Made by a program: the position numbers and the translations under genes. Of a stretch of 28,044 bases of DNA, positions 14,850 to 21,451 are shown in pieces. This stretch comes from Bacillota bacterium (GTDB taxonomy: Bacteria > Bacillota > Clostridia > Lachnospirales > Lachnospiraceae). Location: positions 1-28,044 of the forward strand of contig JAFAGA010000087.1 of assembly GCA_023423045.1 (NCBI GenBank), written 5' to 3'. The notes beneath the pieces were generated by a model. The model saw only the letters and a list, made by a program, of their open reading frames with translations. It was not told where the DNA came from and made no database searches. Position 1 is the stretch's first letter. Every line of letters starts with the position of its first letter.

Positions 14850-16100
14850 ATGACAACCTTAGAGCGTTATGTAGCAGCAAGAGAGATGTATGCCAGGCTC
14901 GGTGTGGACACGGATGCAGCGATAAAGAAGCTGCAGAGTATCCCGATTTCCATGCATTGCTGGCAGGGAGATGATGTGGGAGGCTTTGAAGGAGCGGCAC
15001 AGCTATCCGGCGGTATTCAGGCAACCGGCAATTATCCCGGCAAGGCAAGAACGCCGGAAGAGCTCATGGCTGATATTGACAAGGCATTAAGCCTGATCCC
15101 CGGTATTCACCGGATTAATCTCCATGCCAGCTATGCTGTCTTTGAAAATGGAGAATATGCTGACCGGGATAAGCTGGAGCCGAAGCATTTCAAAAAATGG
15201 GTGGAATTTGCCCAAGAGAGGGGATTGGGACTGGATTTTAACCCCACCTATTTCTCCCACCCCAAGGCTGCAGACGCTACTCTTTCCAGTGAGCAGGAAG
15301 ATATCCGCCGCTTTTGGGTTGAGCATGGCAAGGCTTGCCTGCGAATATCGGAATACTTTGCCGAAGAGCTGGGAAGCCCCTGTCTGATGAATATCTGGAT
15401 TCCTGACGGCTTCAAGGATATTCCGGCAGACAGAACCGCTCCCCGTGCCCGCTTGAAGAAATCTCTGGATGAGATTATTACAATGCCTTATGACCGCAGC
15501 AAGGTATTCATTGCAGTAGAATCAAAGGTATTCGGCATCGGTCTTGAGAGCTGCACCGTGGGCTCCCATGAATTCTATATGAATTATGCGGCGAAGAATA
15601 ATCTGCTGTGCTTACTGGATAACGGGCATTATCATCCGACGGAATCCGTGGCGGATAAAATATCCTCGATGCTTTTGTTCTCCGACAGGATAGCTCTTCA
15701 TGTGACCAGACCGGTACGCTGGGACAGCGATCATGTGGTACTTCTTGATGATGAAACCAGGGAGATTGCCAAGGAGATTATCAGGAACGGTTCTGAGAGA
15801 GTACTCCTGGCGCTGGATTTTTTTGATGCCAGTATCAACCGTATTGCCGCCTGGGTCATCGGTATGAGGAATATGCAGAAAGCTCTGCTTGGCGCTCTTT
15901 TGCTTCCTAACGAGAAGATGGCACAACTTCAGAATGACAGGGAGTTTTCCGAGCTGCTGATGCTCTCCGAGGAGATGAAGCTGTATCCGGTTGGGGATGT
16001 GTGGAATTACTTTTGTGAGATTAACGCAGTTTCGCAGAAGGAGGACTGGTTTGCTGAATTGAAGAAATACGAAAAGGAAGTGTTCGGTAAGCGCATATAG
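14850..16100 (+). CDS. rhaA: L-rhamnose isomerase
   Basis: A 416-residue metal-dependent TIM-barrel isomerase converting L-rhamnose to L-rhamnulose, the first step of rhamnose catabolism. The ATG at 14850 is chosen because GAAGGAGG lies just upstream and MTTLERYVAAREMYARLGVDTDAAI is the family opening; a frame extension to 14808 has no ribosome site. The metal-site residues are visible at nearly constant offset from the E. coli enzyme: Glu224 (AVESKVFGIG), Asp257 (LLDNGHYHP), His284 (ALHVTRPVRWDSDH) and Asp323 (LALDFFDAS). SMHCWQGDDVGGFE and LHASYA are also typical. Length matches the family (about 419). Kinase, aldolase, mutarotase and transporter genes for rhamnose are not adjacent, which is unusual. 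Confidence 0.96.
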   Translation: MTTLERYVAAREMYARLGVDTDAAIKKLQSIPISMHCWQGDDVGGFEGAAQLSGGIQATGNYPGKARTPEELMADIDKALSLIPGIHRINLHASYAVFENGEYADRDKLEPKHFKKWVEFAQERGLGLDFNPTYFSHPKAADATLSSEQEDIRRFWVEHGKACLRISEYFAEELGSPCLMNIWIPDGFKDIPADRTAPRARLKKSLDEIITMPYDRSKVFIAVESKVFGIGLESCTVGSHEFYMNYAAKNNLLCLLDNGHYHPTESVADKISSMLLFSDRIALHVTRPVRWDSDHVVLLDDETREIAKEIIRNGSERVLLALDFFDASINRIAAWVIGMRNMQKALLGALLLPNEKMAQLQNDREFSELLMLSEEMKLYPVGDVWNYFCEINAVSQKEDWFAELKKYEKEVFGKRI

Positions 16101-16141
16101 AAGCTTTTTAGGGAGGATTGACTATGGGGGGTTAGTTCTTT

Positions 16142-16337
16142 TCCTGTAATCTTCTGATAACTTATATTACAGGAGCATAATGAGTGCTCCTGTAATCGGA
16201 GTATGAGAAGGAGATGTAATTTCTTCTCATAACTTATATTACAGGAACATAATACGTGTTCCTGTAATCACGATGCACGGCGCAAGACCAGCGCCTTTTA
16301 TCGGAAGTTAAAGTGCAACTTCCGATAACTTATATTA
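16142..16337. repeat. Array of hairpin-forming repeats after rhaA (possible structured RNA)
   Basis: ATAACTTATATTA occurs three times (16157, 16229, 16325) and CCTGTAATC three times (16143, 16189, 16261). In the first two full units ATTACAGGAGCA pairs perfectly with TGCTCCTGTAAT (16166-16196), and ATTACAGGAACA with TGTTCCTGTAAT (16238-16268); both have 12-bp stems and 7-nt loops. The single G-C pair of one is a compensated A-T pair in the other. Copies 2 and 3 of the linker follow a different stem: TATGAGAAG/CTTCTCATA (16202-16231), and TTATCGGAAGTT/AACTTCCGATAA (16298-16328, again 12 bp and 7 nt). A small GGCGC/GCGCC hairpin (16279-16295) also has a 7-nt loop. No protein frame fits. Confidence 0.82.
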
Positions 16338-16352
16338 TGTAGATATGTGATG

Positions 16353-16381
16353 ATGCGGATTCTTCGGAATTCGCATTTTTA
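16353..16381 (+). terminator. UUCG-capped Rho-independent terminator
   Basis: ATGCGGATTC and GAATTCGCAT form a 10-bp stem (one G-T pair) closed by the stable C(TTCG)G tetraloop, then TTTTT. It ends the rhaA transcript or an RNA carrying the repeat array. Confidence 0.92.
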
Positions 16382-16618
16382 TATGGAAGTTTTATACACC
16401 GTAACCAAGCTTTTGTTCAAAGATAAAATATAATTTGGTTTTAAATGGCATCGGCATATATGGTAATAAAAGCAGTACTATTTATATACTGAGGTTGTAT
16501 TTAATGAAAAGGGATTATGTTGACATATGTCAGAAAGAATAATATGATTATGGTAAATATAGTAATTTTCGTAAGGAAAAGGGAAAGACGGAATTTGTCC
16601 TAAGAAAGGATGCTGCAC
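16382..16618 (+). promoter_or_regulatory. ABC-operon promoter with palindrome over the -35
   Basis: TTGACA (16520-16525), a 17-nt spacer and TATGAT (16543-16548) form a near-consensus promoter. TGACATATGTCA (16521-16532) is a perfect 12-bp palindrome covering the -35, so an operator role is likely. The rest of this AT-rich stretch shows no gene. Confidence 0.78.
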
Positions 16619-17848
16619 GTGTTTATTGTTAAAATGATACTCAGGAATATAAAAAAGAATTGGAAGAAAAGCCTTCTCTCTATTGGAATCTCAGGGCTGA
16701 TTGTTCTATTTCTGTCAATCTATATTCAGAATATGGAAAGCAACCGGATGCGGTTGGAACAGCTGGGAACCACAATTCCTGTAACCGGAAGGGTGACTAA
16801 TATAGACGGCAGTCAGGAGATTGGACTAAAGATTGATTTTGAGTATTTGAAAAAGATGCAGGAATCCGGGTTTACTACCGATGAAGTAATGACCATACAG
16901 ACCTACGGGGAGGGAGCAGATCTGCCGGAGGAGGAGAAACCGCAGCGGCCGACCTGGTTTAATACCAGCACGAATTCGTTATCCGCCTTCAACTCCTTTT
17001 CCGCCAAGGATGTCACCTTTCTTCCGCCCTATAACGAGGATATATTTTCAGGAAAAGAGGCGGTATGTATCCTTAGAGACCAGTTTATGGAGGAGCAAGG
17101 GCTGAAGCTTGGGGACGAATGGGAGCTGATCCTTCATGCGCCCATGTATGACGGCGGCGGTATGGAGAACTTTAAATATAAGAAGTTAGGCTATATAAAG
17201 CTGAAGGTGGCAGGAAGCTACTATAACCGCTGGAAGGGGCCTTCCGACGACCTGCCCGGCATTATCACCCCCCTTGATTTTATAGTCGGAGTATATGAGG
17301 ATGCGGGCTTACAATGCTTCGCAAGCTCTGCAAGGTTTGCTCTGAAGGAGCCCCTGAGGATAAACGAATTCAAGGAAAGGATGCTGGAGATAGGGTTTAA
17401 ATCCGCCGATGTGAGAAAGGAATATTCCCGTAACGGAAGGGCAATTACAATGAACGACGAAACCTTTATCCGCGCCGCCACGCAATTAACAAAGAGCCTG
17501 GATATGCTGAGAGCACTTGCGCCGATACTATTTATCATCATTGCTGTAATCGGGTTTATTGCGTCATATTTATTATTGCAGAGCAGGCAATATGAATTTG
17601 CGATTATGCGCTCCCTGGGTACCGGTAAGGGGAGGAGCTTTTTGATACTAATCCTGGAAAGCGCCGTGCTATCCGTTGCAGGATGTCTTTTGGGTGCCCT
17701 TGGGAACGGAGTTTTGCTGGGGACAAAGCCGGTGATGATTCTGCTGATTTCACTTCTGTTTCTTGCCTTTTATTTATCGGGAACGGTGATTGCGCTGCTT
17801 CTGCTGAAACGTTTCAATGTAATGGTAATTCTTTCAAAAACAGACTAA
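16619..17848 (+). CDS. ABC transporter permease, FtsX/MacB type (first)
   Basis: A 409-residue membrane protein, one half of an MacB/LolE-like exporter. The GTG at 16619 is preferred because AGAAAGGA lies 8 nt before it; the ATG at 16610 has AAAGG directly abutting it and would add three residues. One N-terminal helix (SLLSIGISGLIVLFLSIYI) is followed by a large extracytoplasmic domain of about 240 residues, and three C-terminal helices: APILFIIIAVIGFIASYLL, an internal one near ILILESAVLSVAGCLLGAL, and ISLLFLAFYLSGTVIALLL. The intracellular segment SRQYEFAIMRSLGTGKG is the FtsX-type coupling motif. The gene opens a permease-ATPase-permease operon, with 16 bp to the ATPase. The substrate is not apparent; peptide or drug export is usual. 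Confidence 0.88.
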   Translation: MFIVKMILRNIKKNWKKSLLSIGISGLIVLFLSIYIQNMESNRMRLEQLGTTIPVTGRVTNIDGSQEIGLKIDFEYLKKMQESGFTTDEVMTIQTYGEGADLPEEEKPQRPTWFNTSTNSLSAFNSFSAKDVTFLPPYNEDIFSGKEAVCILRDQFMEEQGLKLGDEWELILHAPMYDGGGMENFKYKKLGYIKLKVAGSYYNRWKGPSDDLPGIITPLDFIVGVYEDAGLQCFASSARFALKEPLRINEFKERMLEIGFKSADVRKEYSRNGRAITMNDETFIRAATQLTKSLDMLRALAPILFIIIAVIGFIASYLLLQSRQYEFAIMRSLGTGKGRSFLILILESAVLSVAGCLLGALGNGVLLGTKPVMILLISLLFLAFYLSGTVIALLLLKRFNVMVILSKTD

Positions 17849-17864
17849 GGAAGGAGAGTGGAAC

Positions 17865-18530
17865 ATGAGTATATTAACTGTTAAGAATGTAAGCTATGAA
17901 TATAGAAGTAAATACCAGACCGTCAGAGCGGTGTCCCAGGTATCCTGCACCTTTGAGGAAGGCAAGGTATACGCGATTACCGGGCATTCCGGCAGCGGTA
18001 AAAGCACTCTGCTGTCCTTGTTAGCGGGACTTGATTTGCCGACAGAGGGAGAGATCTATGTTGAGGATCAGCCGATGAGCAGCCTGGACAGGGATAAATA
18101 TCGGAAGGAGATGGCATCGGTTGTGTACCAGTCCTTTAACCTGTTTCCTCTTTTGACGGCCCTTGAGAATGTGGCGTATCCCATGGAGCTGAATGGCATT
18201 TCCTCGAAAGAAGCGGCAAAAAAAGCGGCAGAGCTTATAGCGGAAGTGGGACTGGAGGAGAGGATCGGCAAGCAGCTTCCCCTGATGATGAGCGGAGGAC
18301 AGCAGCAAAGGGTTGCCATTGCAAGGGCACTTGCCGCAGGAGGACAGATTCTTCTTGCAGATGAACCGACGGGGAATCTGGATACAGCCAATGGTGAGCT
18401 GGTGGTGGAATTGTTGGAGCAGCTGGCGCATGAACGGGGGTATGTAGTGATTATCATAACCCACGATAGGAGTGTGGCTGCTAAGGCAGATGTGATATAT
18501 ACCATGAAGGATGGGAAGTTAAGTATCTGA
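17865..18530 (+). CDS. ABC transporter ATPase (MacB/LolD type)
   Basis: A 221-residue nucleotide-binding subunit. Walker A is GHSGSGKST (residues 40-48), the signature is SGGQQQRVAIARAL from Ser143, Walker B is ILLADEPTGNLD with Asp166-Glu167, and the switch His200 lies in ITHDRSVA. The Q-loop YQSFNLFPLLTALENV is typical of the group that works with FtsX-like permeases. AAGGAAGGAGAG precedes the ATG. It sits between the two permease genes, which together make a heterodimeric transporter. It has no adjacent two-component system, unlike many antimicrobial-peptide exporters of this group. Confidence 0.95.
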   Translation: MSILTVKNVSYEYRSKYQTVRAVSQVSCTFEEGKVYAITGHSGSGKSTLLSLLAGLDLPTEGEIYVEDQPMSSLDRDKYRKEMASVVYQSFNLFPLLTALENVAYPMELNGISSKEAAKKAAELIAEVGLEERIGKQLPLMMSGGQQQRVAIARALAAGGQILLADEPTGNLDTANGELVVELLEQLAHERGYVVIIITHDRSVAAKADVIYTMKDGKLSI

Positions 18531-18558
18531 TCAGGGTGATAAGATAGAGGGTGAGCAG

Positions 18559-20457
18559 ATGAATTTTAGACAGAGCTTTGAACAAATGCTTTTCAAAAAC
18601 AGCATAAAACAGATATTTCGGACAAGGATAAGGACAATTGCTTTTTTGGCCTTGCTGACGTTGGCAGTGACTTTTCTTTCTCTAGGAGTTAACCTCTGGC
18701 TGTCTTGCAGCCGTAATATGAGGGAATATGAGAAAGTATTTACGACCATCGGGGTAGTGGACCAGAAAGAAAACAGTATGAAGGTTACAGCGCAATGGGA
18801 TCCGTTTGGCAAGGAGTATACTTATTGGAATGAGCCGGTTTATGATTCCTTTATACCGGTTTCGGTGCTGGATTTTAAGGGGGCGGATTATATTGTACCG
18901 CCGAAGCAGAGGCCCTACTATTGTGCGAACAGTCCCGGTTTAAGGATACATGCAACGGATTTTAGTGAGCAGCTTTGGCGATATGAATCGGTAGTGGAGT
19001 TCACACCCTATGAAGATTGTACTCCGTCAGAACCGGTGAAAGTTAAGATCACAAAAACACATTGGGGTTATAGAAAAGCGGGGGAGGATATCTGGTTCTG
19101 TGACGTCTCTAATGAAAATCCGGGAATGCTGGAAGCCGGTAAAAAATATATAGCAACAACATTCAGTATGACTTATTCCTATCCTGATGATCCGAAATAC
19201 AGGACAGAAATGCCTTGTACAGGGACAGGAAATGTAAGCAGATCGACACAAAGGAGTAAAGACGGAGAAAAAATTCCCATGACTTACAAGGCGAAAGAAA
19301 GCTGGGACGAAGTTGATGCGAACTTTTATCAGAGTGAAGCATGGGACAAGTGGAATGGATATATACAATCACTTGAGAGATGGGCTGGGAGCCTTATTCC
19401 GGTGATTCCCGCAGATAAAACGATGCTCCTTATGGAATTTCATCAAGGGCAGGCGGCCGTCTATCAGGGCAGAGATATTCGGCAGGAGGAGTATGAAGCC
19501 GGAGAGAAGGTCTGTTTGATTCCACAGAGAATGGCGGCAAGAAATGAACTGAAGGTGGGGGACAGTATCCAGCTTCAATTATACTATGCAAATTACAAGA
19601 ACTCAGCCTCATTAAATTACTATCCGTCAGAAACTATAAGTATGGATTTTTCATTTCTGAACGCTGAGGGGAAAGATTATCCGGTATTCGAAGACAGTAC
19701 CTATAAAATTGTCGGCATTTATAGCGGGAACAGTCAGACCGAGAAGCCAAGCGGATATGAGATAGGCAGCAATGTTGTAATCATTCCGTCCAAATCGGTA
19801 AAAAACAGCGACGAAAATAACATTGTGGATTATGGACCCATGAAGGGTTATGCCACGGCTTTTCAGATACCCAACGGGACGTCAAAAGCATATATGGAAA
19901 AATTCAATGCATTGGGAATGCATAACATTGAAATCACTTTCTACGACGGCGGATATGAGGAGATGGCTTCGGGAATGCGCAATCTTCAGCTGGTTTCGAT
20001 GATATTAGTGTTTGCAAGCTTAATAACAACCTTGTCCATTCTGTTATTCTTTGTGCATTTATTTGTTGACAAGCAGAAGAAGCGTACGGCAATAGAACGT
20101 TCCCTTGGGATGAGTAAAAAACAGTGTATTGAGTCCATGCTGTACGGCATTCTCGGAATCACCTCTATTGCCACAGTTTTCGGAAGCCTGTCCGGTTCTG
20201 TGATTAATATTGCAATATTGTCCGCACATTCCAATACGGGAGAGCAATTATACAACACAGCCTTCAGCAACTGGGTCAATCATGCGGACAAGGCGGCAAA
20301 GCTGGGAGCGGCTATGGGGATTGGACTGAGCAGTGTTGCCATTTCAGTCTTATTAGCCCTATTTATCATTCTGGCATCCCTTGGGCTGACCTATTTATTT
20401 GTCAGAAGCAACCTGAAAGCAGAACCCTTGGCATTATTAAGCAAGAATGAGGATTGA
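18559..20457 (+). CDS. ABC transporter permease, FtsX/MacB type (second)
   Basis: A 632-residue permease, starting 28 bp after the ATPase gene. The ATG follows AGGGTGAGCAG, a modest ribosome site. A single N-terminal helix (TIAFLALLTLAVTFLSLGVNL) is followed by a large, aromatic-rich extracytoplasmic domain (roughly residues 50-475). Three C-terminal helices follow: LVSMILVFASLITTLSILLF, one around GILGITSIATVFGSLSG, and VAISVLLALFIILASLGLTYL. The coupling segment RTAIERSLGMSKKQC is FtsX-like. Its ectodomain is much larger than that of the first permease, suggesting an asymmetric pair. No lipoprotein or HlyD-like partner is seen in the operon. Confidence 0.9.
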   Translation: MNFRQSFEQMLFKNSIKQIFRTRIRTIAFLALLTLAVTFLSLGVNLWLSCSRNMREYEKVFTTIGVVDQKENSMKVTAQWDPFGKEYTYWNEPVYDSFIPVSVLDFKGADYIVPPKQRPYYCANSPGLRIHATDFSEQLWRYESVVEFTPYEDCTPSEPVKVKITKTHWGYRKAGEDIWFCDVSNENPGMLEAGKKYIATTFSMTYSYPDDPKYRTEMPCTGTGNVSRSTQRSKDGEKIPMTYKAKESWDEVDANFYQSEAWDKWNGYIQSLERWAGSLIPVIPADKTMLLMEFHQGQAAVYQGRDIRQEEYEAGEKVCLIPQRMAARNELKVGDSIQLQLYYANYKNSASLNYYPSETISMDFSFLNAEGKDYPVFEDSTYKIVGIYSGNSQTEKPSGYEIGSNVVIIPSKSVKNSDENNIVDYGPMKGYATAFQIPNGTSKAYMEKFNALGMHNIEITFYDGGYEEMASGMRNLQLVSMILVFASLITTLSILLFFVHLFVDKQKKRTAIERSLGMSKKQCIESMLYGILGITSIATVFGSLSGSVINIAILSAHSNTGEQLYNTAFSNWVNHADKAAKLGAAMGIGLSSVAISVLLALFIILASLGLTYLFVRSNLKAEPLALLSKNED

Positions 20458-20522
20458 TACCGGTCTCAAGGTAAATTAAAATAGCGTTCGTCTGTTTTCT
20501 ATATGTAAGAGTTCCTGTATCA

Positions 20523-20566
20523 GGAGGAGCTGCCGGCACCTTCCGCATTAATACCCCAGCTCCTCC
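20523..20566. repeat. Inverted repeat between converging genes
   Basis: GGAGGAGCTG (20523-20532) pairs with CAGCTCCTCC (20557-20566), overlapping the end of the LUD gene. There is no T run on either strand, so function as a two-way terminator is uncertain. TCCTG-TAT-CAGGA (20513-20525) overlaps it. Confidence 0.45.
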
Positions 20567-21183
20567 CCAACCAGAAGTACCTTAATTCTTCCGGGGGTGC
20601 CGGAGCGCCTGGTAATCACGATCTGGTTGCAGATACAGTCCGGTACCAGGCAGTTAGCACATTTTCCGGTCTCGGCACAGGGTGTATTCTTACCAAGGCG
20701 CACCACATTGGGTGGGGCTGCCATATTGCGGACACGCTCAATAGCGGTATCTACATCCGTTACAATTTTATTCATGCCTGCTACTATAATCACATTCCTG
20801 GGGCCGGTGATCAGACATGCAACGCGGTTGCCGGCACCGTCGATGTTAACCAGCTGTCCGTCCAGGGTAATGGCGTTGGAGCTCATAAAGTAATAATCGG
20901 CCATAACCGTCTTGCTGTATATGAGAAGCTTTTCTTCCGGAGTTTGAGCTGTGCTGCGGTCGTAAAGAACATAATCGGAGGAGGAAAGCTCCTCCAACAA
21001 TCCGATCTCCTCCAAGGTCTGGGAACCTCCCCAGGAGATGGAGCAGCCCGGAGTTAAAAAACGCTTTGCCGTTGCCAGTGCGGATTCTGCATCCTCACAA
21101 TAATAACCTTCAATCCCTCTCTTATTGAATTTATCAATGATGGTATCGGCCAGATTCTCATAATAAATCTTCTTGGGTGTCAT
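20548..21183 (-). CDS. LUD-domain (DUF162) protein, lactate-utilisation-like
   Basis: A 211-residue protein of the LUD family that includes LutB/LutC of lactate oxidation. Visible features are the N-terminal helical part (IIDKFNKRGIEGYYCEDAESAL), the CSISWGGSQTLEEIGL segment, DYYFMSSNAITLDGQLVNIDGAGNR, an ATGPRNVIIVAG-like stretch (ITGPRNVIIVAGMNKI), and a cysteine cluster CAETGKCANC plus CIC near the end, possibly for metal or Fe-S binding. The ATG at 21183 has GGAGG at 5 nt; the ATG four codons earlier has its GGAGGA touching the codon. It stands alone without LutA/LutB genes, so the actual substrate is unknown; many clostridia carry such solitary copies. Confidence 0.85.
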   Translation of the reverse strand: MTPKKIYYENLADTIIDKFNKRGIEGYYCEDAESALATAKRFLTPGCSISWGGSQTLEEIGLLEELSSSDYVLYDRSTAQTPEEKLLIYSKTVMADYYFMSSNAITLDGQLVNIDGAGNRVACLITGPRNVIIVAGMNKIVTDVDTAIERVRNMAAPPNVVRLGKNTPCAETGKCANCLVPDCICNQIVITRRSGTPGRIKVLLVGEELGY

Positions 21184-21239
21184 ACTTACCTCCATTCCTC
21201 CGTCAGGCGGAGCAAAATCCGTACTTAATCACTATCTCT

Positions 21240-21268
21240 ATTGTAATCACTTGTTTGTTAATATTCAA
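21240..21268 (-). promoter_or_regulatory. Promoter of the LUD gene
   Basis: On the minus strand TTGAAT, a 17-nt spacer and TACAAT (complements at 21263-21268 and 21240-21245) precede the gene by about 55 nt. Confidence 0.6.
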
Positions 21269-21311
21269 CAAAAAGCAGAAAAAGATTCGTCAGTGAAAAT
21301 CCAAGTTTCAT

Positions 21312-21340
21312 TTGTTTAAACAGCCAAAATGAGGTATAAT
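21312..21340 (+). promoter_or_regulatory. Promoter of topB
   Basis: TTGTTT (21312-21317) and TATAAT (21335-21340) are 17 nt apart. The start of transcription near 21347 leaves a leader of about 105 nt before the topB ATG. Confidence 0.7.
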
Positions 21341-21367
21341 GTACGGGATAAGCGAGGCTTCCTGCCT

Positions 21368-21416
21368 GCATCCGCCCTGTGTTCCGGGCGCTGACGATGC
21401 CGGGTGGAGCATTTTT
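21368..21416 (+). promoter_or_regulatory. Leader with two alternative hairpins before topB (possible attenuator)
   Basis: GCATC-CGCCC (21368-21377) can pair with GGGCG (21386-21390) and GATGC (21396-21400). TCCGCCC (21371-21377) can instead pair with GGGTGGA (21402-21408), a 7-bp stem followed by GCATTTTT. The two folds exclude each other and the second resembles a terminator, so regulated read-through is possible. No known riboswitch class was recognised. Confidence 0.4.
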
Positions 21417-21451
21417 CTTATCTTAGCACCTTTATTGAAAGTTGGTACATT

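Noticed and set aside
16279..16295. tRNA-like anticodon arm (5-bp stem, 7-nt loop)
   Set aside because: The loop lacks the U33 position and no acceptor, D or T arm surrounds it.
16142..16337. CRISPR array
   Set aside because: Repeats are themselves long hairpins with unequal spacing (72 and 96 bp) and the spacers are related sequence rather than unique; no cas genes are near.
20523..20566. Bidirectional terminator between the ABC operon and LUD gene
   Set aside because: The inverted repeat is real but no T run follows on either strand, so it is reported only as a repeat.
21404..21451. GTG at 21404 as the topB start
   Set aside because: It lies inside the leader hairpin and would add 16 residues before the conserved MSKSLYIAEKPS opening.
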